Positions 26,159 through 35,462 of a DNA stretch of 64,000 nucleotides are shown one piece after another (positions within the stretch are counted from its first letter, which is position 1; every line of letters begins with the position of its first letter). The notes under the pieces are model-generated. The model was given only the letters and a program-made list of their open reading frames with translations, searched no databases and was not told where the DNA came from. Source of the DNA: Acinetobacter sp. BY419 (GTDB lineage Bacteria; Pseudomonadota; Gammaproteobacteria; Pseudomonadales; Moraxellaceae); the NCBI RefSeq assembly GCF_019038395.1, contig NZ_JAGFXZ010000013.1:18236-82235 (forward strand). Direction: 5' to 3'. The position numbers and the translations under genes are program-made.

Positions 26159-27232
26159 TTAGAAGCGCATTCCAAATCCGGCATAGGCCAAAATCGGATT
26201 AATTTCTATATCAGCTTTGGAACGAATCAGCTCACCCAAAGTGGCGTCAGTCACTGTAATGGTAGTGTCATTTTTTAGATGCGCATAAGAAATAGAGCCG
26301 ACTGCAAACCAGGTGTCATTAAAGTCATAGCTAAAACCAAGGGTCGCGACAGGTGCAAAGGTGTCTGATGCTTCCAGGTCTACTTTTGGATTGGCTGAAC
26401 TTGGTGTGCCATCCAGGGAAGCACCTGCTTTGCCTTGTTTAATATTGGCAATCATATGGCCAGCAGCGATCAGGTCCTGCTCGGTACGTGAGTTAATTTC
26501 CAGTTCATTGAAGTAGGCATACATGACACCTAAGCCGACATAAGGCCGGAATTTATTGACCCCAGTTTTACCAAAGTGATACTGGAATTCAAATGCCGGT
26601 GTCCAGGCGCGAGCCGAAGCGGTTGGGCCATAAGCTTCCAGATCGGTAATCAGAATATCATTTTTCAATTCAATGGCGGGCAGGTCGATAACTCCTAAAT
26701 TTGGTGTAGCAAGCGCAGAGAAAGGCGCATAGATTTTACCACTACCTTGCAGATCTACTTTTGGTGGAATGCCGGCTTTGATTTCAAAAGAAATATGATC
26801 GGTAAAATAATAGTTGGTCAAAATACCGAGGGTAGTCACATCATCTGCTTCCAGACCTGTACCGGGATTACTCCAGCTTTCCAGTCCATAGATTTGAGCT
26901 CGCCCACTAAGGTCTTCTGACAGTGTTTCTGTACCGAGTAAATCCAGAAAATTGACAAAAACAGAGGATAGATTTGGATCCATGTTTGGATCAAGATTAT
27001 TTTTGACTGAGTTAATTGAGATGTTACCAACTCGTGATGTTTCACCATTCTTAACGGCTGTATTGACTGCAAATGGTTGCGCTTTGCCTTGCGGCATCAC
27101 ATGCAATGCACCTACTGATACCGAAAAGCGCTTAAAGCCATCGCCATCCTGTAGGCTAAAATAAGGGGAATCTGCATGCGCAACCATAGGTAAAGTGGCC
27201 AGGCCTGCCATACATGCCAGTATTGTTTTCAT
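26159..27232 (-). CDS. OmpW-family outer membrane protein, long form
   Basis: A 357-residue outer-membrane beta barrel. A signal peptide ends at about VAHA-DS (residue 20-21). OmpW-family traits are TNYYFTDHISFEIKAGIPP, an EFQYHF strand, KFRPYVGLGVMYAYF, LGFSYDFNDTWFAVGSISY, alternating aromatic strands and a terminal phenylalanine (GFGMRF). OmpW barrels form narrow hydrophobic channels for small apolar compounds. It is much longer than the usual 200-240 residues, the extra sequence being in the first half (about residues 55-125) and around 255-285, probably long surface loops. GGAG precedes the ATG. Confidence 0.83.
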   Translation of the reverse strand: MKTILACMAGLATLPMVAHADSPYFSLQDGDGFKRFSVSVGALHVMPQGKAQPFAVNTAVKNGETSRVGNISINSVKNNLDPNMDPNLSSVFVNFLDLLGTETLSEDLSGRAQIYGLESWSNPGTGLEADDVTTLGILTNYYFTDHISFEIKAGIPPKVDLQGSGKIYAPFSALATPNLGVIDLPAIELKNDILITDLEAYGPTASARAWTPAFEFQYHFGKTGVNKFRPYVGLGVMYAYFNELEINSRTEQDLIAAGHMIANIKQGKAGASLDGTPSSANPKVDLEASDTFAPVATLGFSYDFNDTWFAVGSISYAHLKNDTTITVTDATLGELIRSKADIEINPILAYAGFGMRF

Positions 27233-27679
27233 TGATTTGGAACTCCATGTCCAGTGTATTTATTCGTTTTTCTAGTTCATTAATTATGTGAATTACATTT
27301 AAAAGTTCAGTTGTAGAACAATAGGCCGAAAGTTAATCGATCGTTAATATTGGTAATAGATGTATATTTTTTGTTTATAGGTATTGAGTTTTAAAAATAG
27401 AGAATGAAAAAAAAGAATGGTTTTAACCTTTCGCTTAAATATAAAAGTGAAGAAAACTTGCCCTTGAAAGCGGCAAAACTTTCATGGTGTGAAGTTTGAT
27501 TACTAAAGATGGATAGTTGAGTTGAGCTAAATTTCAAGCTGAATTATTTCAAGCATTTAGCGTAATTGGCTTATGTGGTTTTTCCTAAAAACAAGATCAA
27601 ATGAATTTATCCAAGATCCAACTACCCAGTTGACTGAGTTTTTTTGTACAATAGCTGCATATATTATTGAGTGAATCAC
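27233..27679. other. AT-rich intergenic region upstream of ompW-like gene
   Basis: About 450 bases with no convincing gene. A 31-codon frame beginning near 27404 (MKKKNGFNLSLKY...) has no ribosome site and is probably chance. Promoters for the divergent ompW-like and 27680 genes must lie here but I cannot pin them down. Confidence 0.4.
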
Positions 27680-27859
27680 ATGAGCACCCAAACGACTCCC
27701 AAAAAAAAGCCCCTGGTTAATTTACCTTTCCCGATCAAACAAGCGGAGCAAAATGCTGCAGAAGAAGTTCTGGAAGATTTAAGACCAAGACCGCAGCGTT
27801 ATGCTGACCGTACCTGGATGCCACCACGTGGTACTCGTCGTTCAATGGGCAAACGCTAA
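27680..27859 (+). CDS. Small basic hypothetical protein, 59 aa
   Basis: Not recognised. The 59-residue product is Pro-, Arg- and Lys-rich, without membrane segment, ending in RPQRYADRTWMPPRGTRRSMGKR, a strongly basic tail that could bind nucleic acid or ribosomes. I start at ATG 27680 (MSTQTTPKKK); a GTG three codons upstream is in frame. A clear terminator 13 bases after the stop supports an expressed gene. Confidence 0.65.
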   Translation: MSTQTTPKKKPLVNLPFPIKQAEQNAAEEVLEDLRPRPQRYADRTWMPPRGTRRSMGKR

Positions 27860-27871
27860 TTGATCAGACTC

Positions 27872-27900
27872 AAAAAGCTATGATAGATCATGGCTTTTTT
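27872..27900 (+). terminator. Terminator of the 27680 gene
   Basis: Twelve-base stem AAAAAGCTATGA/TCATGGCTTTTT (one G-T pair), four-base loop, T tract. Confidence 0.88.
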
Positions 27901-28100
27901 GTGGAAATTTTCAGGGAGTTTGCGATTAATATTTTCATCTTTCCATCGTCCTGATCACGAAAAAATAGAATTCTGATTTATCCAAATCTTTTGCAACTTT
28001 ATTTTTTTGATCGAGCAAATGAAATACTAGGCTCTCTAAACAACAATCAACATAAAACTTCGGCTTGATCTATTTCATATTCAATATTTTAGCTGATCAA

Positions 28101-28134
28101 AAAAAGAGCCAATTCAGATATTGGCTCTTTTTGA
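28101..28134 (-). terminator. Terminator of the macro-like gene (minus strand)
   Basis: Perfect 12-base stem AAAAAGAGCCAA/TTGGCTCTTTTT, bidirectional, 17 bases after the stop codon. Confidence 0.9.
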
Positions 28135-28150
28135 AAGATATTTCGATAAC

Positions 28151-28939
28151 TTAACGAATGCTTTTACGTGCTCTATTTTCTGGTTTCGGTGGGGCGATTT
28201 CTCGCTCACCTTGCCAGACATCTATAAAGTCCTTCTCATTGATATTATAAAGTTCTAGGAGCGCTAAAATTACGCCCCCAAACAGCATGGAACCATCTGA
28301 ATGGCTCTGGAAGTCGACCAGCTTGGTATTCAGGTTGTGCAGGATGTCTTCAATTTCAAAAACGCGTTCCCGGCCATTACTGTCGGTCGGATAGAGCTGG
28401 GTGTTTAAAATAATTCTCGCCAGGCTTTTTTCATTTTCGCTCAATGGCAGTTTTTCAATCAGCTCATCGGTGGCCGGATTTAAAATGACCGAATCGCGGA
28501 ATATGGTATGCAAGAAATTTGCGGTTAATTTTGGCAGGGGTTTTTCGACAAAAGGACGGAAAGATTGCGGGAAAATGACATTGCGCGAGATGCCTTTAAA
28601 CATTGGGGCAATTTCTTCGACCTTATAACCTGCGATTCCACAGCCTACTGAAGTAATAAAATATTTATTTTTAGGATGGTTTTTGGTGTAAATCTTAAAG
28701 TCATCGATATAGTGCTGGATTTGTGACAGCGGCATTTGCTGTAAATGCTCATTCATCGTCGGAATTGCGTAGCTTTGACCGGCCCAGCCACGACCCACAC
28801 CCATTACTGCACCAAAGTGTTCTAGCGCAGTTCTTGCGGCACCTCCACCATGCTGTCCAGCCAGGTTGCTGCCAAAAACAAAAACCGTATTTTCCGGAAG
28901 GGATTTAACAATACTTTCATCGTGATAGTGGTAAGTCAT
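28151..28939 (-). CDS. Macro-like domain protein, phage-type
   Basis: A 262-residue soluble protein. Its first 150 residues carry TVFVFGSNLAGQHGGGAARTAL, GVGRGWAGQSYAIPTMN and FITSVGCGIAGYKVEEIAPMF, the pattern of a macro (Appr-1''-p processing)-like domain widespread in phages and accessory bacterial genes; the glycine loops would hold ADP-ribose or a related nucleotide. Residues 150-262 form an unrecognised helical extension with the segment SDGSMLFGGVILALLELY. The role is unknown; ADP-ribose metabolism is inferred. It stands alone with its own terminator. Confidence 0.75.
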   Translation of the reverse strand: MTYHYHDESIVKSLPENTVFVFGSNLAGQHGGGAARTALEHFGAVMGVGRGWAGQSYAIPTMNEHLQQMPLSQIQHYIDDFKIYTKNHPKNKYFITSVGCGIAGYKVEEIAPMFKGISRNVIFPQSFRPFVEKPLPKLTANFLHTIFRDSVILNPATDELIEKLPLSENEKSLARIILNTQLYPTDSNGRERVFEIEDILHNLNTKLVDFQSHSDGSMLFGGVILALLELYNINEKDFIDVWQGEREIAPPKPENRARKSIR

Positions 28940-29015
28940 AATTGTCTATTCTAGGCTATCCTGATCTTCATGTTGCCTTTGAAATGGATAGGGGTCAAGG
29001 CATTATTCTGCAGCG

Positions 29016-29120
29016 CTAGCCAAACAGATAAGTCAATATTCCACCCCTGAGCAAAAACATGATGCCGAGTACGCTCAAATAAAGTTGCTGCCTGAAAATG
29101 CTTAATTTATTCTTCTGCAT
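29016..29120 (-). CDS. Possible small membrane protein, 34 aa
   Basis: A 34-codon frame from ATG 29120 encodes MQKNKLSIFRQQLY followed by a hydrophobic helix (LSVLGIMFLLRGGILTYLFG). It begins 15 bases after the end of another membrane-like frame on the same strand. No good ribosome site is visible, so it could also be a remnant. Confidence 0.35.
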   Translation of the reverse strand: MQKNKLSIFRQQLYLSVLGIMFLLRGGILTYLFG

Positions 29121-29134
29121 GAGCTAGGAATCTT

Positions 29135-29302
29135 TTATAAAAAGCACGGTTGAATAAGAAGGTAAATCACTGTTACCAGATAGAAAAGCCCTATACAAAA
29201 TATGATGGTGCCCATATAGCGAAACTGATTTTCAAAAGCGATTTCTCGATATTCTTTATCTTTTGTTATTCTGTCTATTCTTATGTTTTGTAGATATCGC
29301 TT
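29135..29302 (-). pseudogene. Possible membrane-protein frame without a standard start
   Basis: About 55 open codons on the minus strand read ...RITKDKEYREIAFENQFRYMG, then a hydrophobic helix TIIFCIGLFYLVTVIYLLI and stop. The charged helix-then-membrane-helix layout looks like a real small inner-membrane protein, but the only ATG is in the middle and the frame begins after a TAA at about 29303. Either the start codon is unusual or the gene has lost its 5' end. The rest of the 28940-29482 gap shows nothing else. Confidence 0.35.
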
Positions 29303-29482
29303 TTATAACTTTATATTTTTTTTTGATGATTTTTCAAACTAGATAGTGATTAAAGCGCTAGCAAATAATGAATAGTAATATTGTTTTATTTTACCAAACA
29401 GAAACCTAAGCAGGGATTGAGTAATTCAAATTTACCCTCATAATAAATCAAGTCTATATCCGCAGCGAAGTCAGCGAAAGCT

Positions 29483-31504
29483 ATGAGTGATAAAAAGCCC
29501 TTTGAACTAGTGACCAGTTATCAACCAGCAGGCGATCAGCCACAGGCCATTGAAAAGCTGGTCAAAGGCATTGAACAGGGTTTTCATGATCAGCTTTTAC
29601 TGGGGGTTACCGGGTCTGGTAAGACTTATACCATGGCCAATGTGATTGCACAGACACAGCGTCCGACCATTGTCATGGCACATAACAAAACGCTGGCTGC
29701 ACAGCTTTATGGCGAATTTAAAGCATTTTTTCCGAATAATGCCGTCGAGTATTTTGTCAGTTATTATGATTATTATCAGCCGGAAGCCTATGTGCCATCT
29801 TCCGATACTTTTATCGAGAAAGATTCTGCAATTAATGACCATATTGACCAGATGCGTCTTTCTGCAACCCGTTCACTCCTAGAGCGTCGTGATGCGATTA
29901 TTGTTGCATCGGTATCTGCAATTTATGGTTTGGGGGATCCGAATGCCTATATGAGCATGTTGCTGCATGTGGTGGAAGGCGATCGCATTGGCCGTGATGA
30001 CATTATTCGCCGGCTGGTTGAAATGCAGTATTCGCGTAACGAACTGGAATTCCTGCGCGGTACTTATCGTATTCGTGGCGAAATTATTGATATTTTTCCG
30101 GCTGAATCCGATCAAGATGCCATCCGGATTGAACTGTTCGATGATGAAGTCGACTCTATTCGCTGGTTTGACCCGCTGACCGGGAAAATGGTTCGTAAAG
30201 TACCTCGCGTCACTATTTATCCTAAAAGTCACTATGTCACGCCGAAAGAAAATTTATCCCGCGCGATTGAAACCATTCGGGACGAACTTAAAGAGCGTCT
30301 GGTGTTCTTTCGTGAAAATGACAAACTGCTGGAAGCACAGCGCATCGAGCAGCGGACACGCTATGATCTGGAAATGATGCAGCAACTGGGTTATACCAAT
30401 GGTATTGAGAACTACTCACGTCATTTATCTGGACGTCCTGCGGGTGAAGCACCGCCGACCTTGTTCGACTATATTCCTGATGATGCCCTATTGATTATTG
30501 ATGAATCGCATGTGACGGTGCCGCAGATTGGCGCGATGTACAAGGGTGACCGTTCGCGTAAGGAAAATCTGGTAAATTACGGATTCCGTTTACCCAGTGC
30601 GCTGGATAACCGGCCGATGAAATTTGAGGAATGGGAACGTATTGTGCCGACGACCGTTTATGTCAGCGCAACGCCTGCCCACTATGAACTGGAAAAATCC
30701 CAGCAGATTGTCGAGCAGGTGGTACGTCCAACGGGTCTGATCGATCCGGAAATTGAAATCCGTCCTGTACTGACGCAGGTCGATGATGTGCTTTCCGAAA
30801 TTAATCTGCGTAAAGATATTAATGAGCGGGTACTTGTTACAACCTTGACCAAGCGTATGGCCGAAGATTTAACTTCTTATTTGAAAGAATACGGGATTAA
30901 GGTCGCTTATTTGCACTCGGATATCGATACCGTCGAGCGGGTGAAAATTATTCATGAGCTGCGTACCGGGGTACATGATGTATTGGTCGGAATTAACCTG
31001 CTGCGTGAAGGGCTGGATATGCCAGAAGTTTCTCTGGTCGCGATTCTAGATGCGGATAAAGAAGGTTTTCTGCGTTCCGAGCGTTCTCTCATTCAGACCA
31101 TTGGGCGTGCTGCGCGTAACCTGAAAGGAAAGGCGATTTTGTACGCAGATCGAATAACTAATTCGATGCAGAGAGCCATTGATGAGACAGATCGTCGTCG
31201 TGCCAAGCAGATTCAGTTTAATGAAGAGCATGGTATTACGCCGCGCAGTGCAGTCCGTCAGGTGATCAAGGAAATTGATACCGGTGAAATATTGAATGAT
31301 GATTCAATTGAATTGAAAGCTTCGGATCAGGCACGTGCGATCAGTGCAGATGAACGGCATATTATGGCAGATCCGAAAATGTTCGCGAAACATCTTAATA
31401 AGCTTGAAAAGGAAATGCTGAAAGCTTCCAAAGAGCTACAGTTTGAGCAGGCTGCACGTATACGTGATGAAATTTTGCGTTTAAAAGCCCAAATGTTTGA
31501 TTGA
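29483..31504 (+). CDS. uvrB: Excinuclease ABC subunit B
   Basis: UvrB is the damage-verifying helicase-like subunit of nucleotide excision repair, acting with UvrA and UvrC on DNA. The 673-residue product has Walker A GVTGSGKT (41-48), the beta-hairpin that clamps DNA ([12 protein letters not shown], from 94), the DESH Walker B box, helicase motif VI region QTIGRAARN, and the C-terminal UVR domain ([24 protein letters not shown]) that contacts UvrC. Length and all domains are intact. Upstream I find no LexA-type operator, in line with Acinetobacter lacking LexA. Confidence 0.97.
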   Translation: MSDKKPFELVTSYQPAGDQPQAIEKLVKGIEQGFHDQLLLGVTGSGKTYTMANVIAQTQRPTIVMAHNKTLAAQLYGEFKAFFPNNAVEYFVSYYDYYQPEAYVPSSDTFIEKDSAINDHIDQMRLSATRSLLERRDAIIVASVSAIYGLGDPNAYMSMLLHVVEGDRIGRDDIIRRLVEMQYSRNELEFLRGTYRIRGEIIDIFPAESDQDAIRIELFDDEVDSIRWFDPLTGKMVRKVPRVTIYPKSHYVTPKENLSRAIETIRDELKERLVFFRENDKLLEAQRIEQRTRYDLEMMQQLGYTNGIENYSRHLSGRPAGEAPPTLFDYIPDDALLIIDESHVTVPQIGAMYKGDRSRKENLVNYGFRLPSALDNRPMKFEEWERIVPTTVYVSATPAHYELEKSQQIVEQVVRPTGLIDPEIEIRPVLTQVDDVLSEINLRKDINERVLVTTLTKRMAEDLTSYLKEYGIKVAYLHSDIDTVERVKIIHELRTGVHDVLVGINLLREGLDMPEVSLVAILDADKEGFLRSERSLIQTIGRAARNLKGKAILYADRITNSMQRAIDETDRRRAKQIQFNEEHGITPRSAVRQVIKEIDTGEILNDDSIELKASDQARAISADERHIMADPKMFAKHLNKLEKEMLKASKELQFEQAARIRDEILRLKAQMFD

Positions 31505-31649
31505 TTGGGTTTGCGTTAAATATTATTTAAATGACGTAAAATCAATCACAAAGCAAACATAATGTAACAAATTCTGACCTTGGATAAAGCTATTGTAGGA
31601 ACAGAAATCTTTTAAATAAATATTTTGTGAACATGCAATAGGTATCTTT

Positions 31650-32237
31650 ATGACAACTCAAAAATCTTCACTAACTGGATCGAAGCTGGCAAAAATTGCG
31701 GTAGGTAGCGCGGTTCTTCTCGGGTTGGGTGCAGCCACAATGGCCTATGCGCAAAAAGAGCCATTACCGACCATTGATAAAGTTGAACTGGACCGTTATT
31801 TGGGTACTTGGTACGAAGTTGCACGCAAACCTATGTATTTTCAAAATAAGTGCGATCGTGATGTCACAGCGACTTATACGTTGAATGAAAATGGAAATAT
31901 CGTGGTCGATAACCGCTGTATTAAAAAAGATGGCGGACAAACCCAGTCGCTGGGTGAGGCATTTGTGCAAGATCCACCGCAGAATACCAAGTTAAAAGTC
32001 AGTTTCTTGCCAGACTTTATTCGCTGGATTCCAGTCGCTCGTGGTGATTATTGGGTATTAAAACTAGATGAGAATTATCAAACTGTTTTAGTCGGTGAGC
32101 CTAAACGTAAATACATGTGGATACTTTCACGTAATCCACAATTGGATAAAAAGGTTGTGAATGAATATTTGCAATATGCACAGTCTGTGGGTTATGACCT
32201 GAGTGATGTGATTTATACCAAACAAAGTCAAAGATAG
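31650..32237 (+). CDS. Bacterial lipocalin (Blc-like)
   Basis: A 195-residue secreted lipocalin, a beta-barrel carrier of fatty acids or lysophospholipids in the envelope. It starts with a basic, hydrophobic signal region (residues 10-33) with a type I cleavage site after AYA, not the lipobox of E. coli Blc. The lipocalin hallmark GTWYEVARKP follows, then NKCDRDVTATY, IVVDNRC and the C-terminal GEPKRKYMWILSRNP motif. The two cysteines in NKC and NRC could form a disulfide. A terminator follows. Confidence 0.87.
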   Translation: MTTQKSSLTGSKLAKIAVGSAVLLGLGAATMAYAQKEPLPTIDKVELDRYLGTWYEVARKPMYFQNKCDRDVTATYTLNENGNIVVDNRCIKKDGGQTQSLGEAFVQDPPQNTKLKVSFLPDFIRWIPVARGDYWVLKLDENYQTVLVGEPKRKYMWILSRNPQLDKKVVNEYLQYAQSVGYDLSDVIYTKQSQR

Positions 32238-32254
32238 AAATATCTTCTTAATAG

Positions 32255-32280
32255 AAACCATGCTTAGGCATGGTTTTTTA
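32255..32280 (+). terminator. Terminator of the lipocalin gene
   Basis: Nine-base stem AAACCATGC/GCATGGTTT with four-base loop and T run. Confidence 0.88.
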
Positions 32281-32399
32281 TTTTATGGCTAAAAATACAC
32301 TTTAAAATTAAGTAGTGACTTTATTTTCAATAGATGAAGCATCAAGCTTTCTATTGTACTAATCGTTATAATGCCGGCGAATCAAAGTAGAGTTTGACT

Positions 32400-33338
32400 A
32401 TGTATAAAGGCATCGCGTTATCTGTATTGGCCTCCGTGGTTTTTGGAGTGCTATATCTGTTTACGCCTTTTTTGCAGCCTTTAGATAGTGAGCAGACCTT
32501 TGCCTGGCGCATGCTGGCGACCTTGCCATTTCTGACTGCATTTATGTGGTGGTCAGGCGATCTGAAATATATCAGCAGTATCTTTAAACGGGTATTAAAT
32601 CAGCCTTCGTTTTTGATCTGGCTGCTGATCAGTTCATTGTTGTGTACAACACAGTTATGGCTCTTTCTGTGGGGACCCATCAATGGTCGTGGCCTCGAAG
32701 TATCACTCGGCTATTTTCTCCTGCCTCTGGTGATGGTGCTGGTCGGCTGTGTGCTCTACAAAGAAAAATTATCATCCTTCCAGATGGTCGCTGTCGCTTT
32801 GGCGGTGTTGGGGGTAGGACATGAAATCTGGCGAATTGGTTCAATCGCATGGGAAACAGTGTATGTCGCTTTAGCTTACCCACTTTATTTCTTTATGCGG
32901 CGTAAATTCGCTACAGATCACTTGGGTGGATTCTGGTGGGATTTATTTCTGATTTTGCCTGTCGCATTTTATTTAGGCTTTATCTATAGCGACTCTATGC
33001 CGTTAATGTTGAGTCATTCCCACTTGATACTCGCCGTCCTTGGATTAGGCTTTTTGAGCGCATTGGGACTCGGTAGTTATATTTTGGCCAGTCGATATTT
33101 ACCCTTTGTGATCTTTGGGCTATTGAGTTATCTGGAACCGGTACTACTTGCTTTTGCTTCTATGGCACTGGGTGAGCGCGTGGAATCAGGTGAGTGGCTG
33201 ACTTACATTCCAATCTGGCTGGCAGTCTTGTTGCTGGTTGTGGAAGGAATATTGCATTTAAAACAGCAGCAGCTGAAAAAATATGAGCTGGCAAATAAAG
33301 CTGCTCAGCTGGGAAAACTCAAAAGAAAGAATGAATAG
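32400..33338 (+). CDS. EamA/RarD-family permease
   Basis: A 312-residue inner-membrane protein of the drug/metabolite transporter superfamily with ten predicted helices. The opening GIALSVLASVVFGVLYLFTPFLQPLDSEQTFAWRM resembles RarD (chloramphenicol-sensitive protein) proteins, and the second half repeats the EamA fold (LSALGLGSYILASRYLPFVIFGLLSYLEPV). Substrate unknown. I use the ATG at 32400; a TTG two codons upstream is in frame. The C-terminal tail is basic. Stand-alone gene. Confidence 0.8.
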   Translation: MYKGIALSVLASVVFGVLYLFTPFLQPLDSEQTFAWRMLATLPFLTAFMWWSGDLKYISSIFKRVLNQPSFLIWLLISSLLCTTQLWLFLWGPINGRGLEVSLGYFLLPLVMVLVGCVLYKEKLSSFQMVAVALAVLGVGHEIWRIGSIAWETVYVALAYPLYFFMRRKFATDHLGGFWWDLFLILPVAFYLGFIYSDSMPLMLSHSHLILAVLGLGFLSALGLGSYILASRYLPFVIFGLLSYLEPVLLAFASMALGERVESGEWLTYIPIWLAVLLLVVEGILHLKQQQLKKYELANKAAQLGKLKRKNE

Positions 33339-33459
33339 CTATTTCTGAATAAGTTGATTATTTGTCAGACACTACTGATTTAATCGTTGACTAAAGTGTG
33401 TACAATTTTATTCAGACAATAATTAAAAGAATATGAAAGATATTTTAAGGGGATAGAAC

Positions 33460-35221
33460 ATGTCAGAGGTCACGATTCCATATCAGTTGCGTGCACGCTT
33501 GTCTCAACTGGAACCAAGCCTAGATTTAAATTGGGAGCGGGAGCTTAAAACAATTTTGGCTGATGTCTCACCTGAGCTTAAGGAAACTGTCGACTTTCAG
33601 ATTTTAAAGCCCAAAAAAATTCTTTGGGATCGGGAAATGGATCAATACCGGTATCAGGCGCAGCATTCGGTAGAACTGCTCAGCCAAAAATTTCTCAATG
33701 ACCAGATGCGTTACTATGCCAGTACTTTTGGTCTATCCTTAAAAAGCTTGCAAGGTCTAACTGACAGCTTGCAAATTGCCAGATTATCTGGAAAATGTCT
33801 TAGAGCAAATTGATAAAATTGACGTCAATGAAAACTTCCAGATGCAGCGTGAAAAGCTGGAACTGCGTCGTACATTTTTATTGAATGCGGCTGAAATTAT
33901 TCGCAGTCTTCGCTTACAACCACTTGAAGGGGTGCGCCAGCTCACTGAACAGCAAATCAAATGCTTTATTATTGAAGTATTTATCAAGCAGCAATTGTTG
34001 GGTTATTGGTATAAGCCTTTATTGAAAAAACAGACTGCGGAAATGAAGCACCCACTTTTCCGTTATTTCCTGGTTAAAGAGCAGAAAATTCGTCATTTTG
34101 ATATTGTCCGGACGTCGCAATTCCTGTTCATCGTTGCACCGGTGATGGATGTGCAGCAAAACCCGTATTCAATTCGCCGTTTCCTGATTGAAGAAAAAGG
34201 TGCGCTTGAAGATCAGGTCTATCTGAATATTCTGGTTTTGGATCTACAGGATGACATGGATGAAGAAGTGGTAGAAACACTAAAGTCACAGATGCAGCGG
34301 ATGGTGACTTTACAGAGCCAGATTCATTTGGATGTGATCGACATTGTGCATACTCTGGAGCAGGTGTCTGAGCAAAAGTTATTACCTTTACTGGTAGAGC
34401 CCATTCAAGTCGTAGAGAAAAATGCCGATGTGGTGGCACAGCGTCACCTGAAGCAGTTTGAAGAAATTATGACACGAGAATTGCTTTTGCCGATGCGGGA
34501 TGCCATTCGTGATCATTTGTCTCATGTTGAAGAGTTTGCTTATCTGCATGTACATAAAATATTTACAGAAATTCTGGCCTATTACTGCGATTTCAAGGCC
34601 CAGCCGGGGTTTATGTTTAATCAGTATATCCAGAATTTTGAATATAAATTGCTGGCTTTTATTCGTTTACTGGAAAAGCGTAAAGGGGAAACCTTTATTC
34701 CTACACACCGAAATGAATGGCAGATCATGCATAAGCGTTCACAGCAGGCTGTTCTGGATATTCAAAATACGATTTCTGAAAATGTACAGCAATACCGGGA
34801 TCTGAAAAAATATATTAATACACTGCAGCGACAAAAAGCGGATGAGGCGAAAAAATCCGTATTTAAAAAGTTTTGGCATAAAAATAATTTCGATGAGGTG
34901 ATTGAAACCGCGCTCAACCAATTGCAGCAGTTAAAGCGCGGTATGTTTCTGGAAATTATTCAGGTGCCAAGAACCCATGAAAACTGTAGCGTATTTCTGG
35001 AATTTGAAAGTTTGCAGCATTTACAGCAGATAGATCGCCATTATGCATTTCCCTCTGGAGATAACGGTCTGACCCGTTTGCCTGTACTGATTCATTTGCC
35101 CGAAACCTATGATGATTTTGATATTGAACACTTCAATGCCTCCATGAGTCTGGACATGAATTTTTCAGCAGGAAGTAGAATTCATTCAGATCCGGGCAAT
35201 GTGTTAAATTTTGAACTTTAG
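33460..35221 (+). pseudogene. Unknown 586-codon gene with a +1 frameshift near 33781
   Basis: Two overlapping frames lie end to end: 33460-33813 (117 aa, good GGGGAT ribosome site) and a second open frame to 35221 with no ribosome site or ATG near its start. Removing one base around 33781 joins them as ...SLQIA-DYLENVLEQ..., a smooth continuation, so I read this as one gene of 586 codons with a one-base insertion. The protein is soluble, helix-rich, with many Gln and Glu residues and a coiled-coil-like stretch around residue 430. I recognise no domain. If the shift is real the product is lost or split; it may also be a sequencing error. Confidence 0.7.
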
Positions 35222-35462
35222 CTCTGTTCGAATAAACAACATTTAACAAATTTTTGCTAAATATTTAAAAATGGCTGTGTTTAGAATTTTTCGGATGCAA
35301 AATCATCCTACTAATAACGACTATTTTTGAAATTTATAGTGAATATACGTTAAAAACTCCCCGTCTCAACGAGCTTTTGATTCAAACTTGCGGCCAATTC
35401 CATTACAATTGTCGGGTTTAGAAATTTATACCTAGATTTACAATTAATTAGAGGACGTATCT

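Noticed and set aside
29300..29482. Possible SOS operator upstream of uvrB
   Set aside because: No LexA-type or clear UmuDAb-type palindrome could be recognised by eye.
35270..35329. 19-codon frame MAVFRIFRMQN... upstream of gap
   Set aside because: Very short, no ribosome site, not near a plausible attenuator; probably the gap leader.
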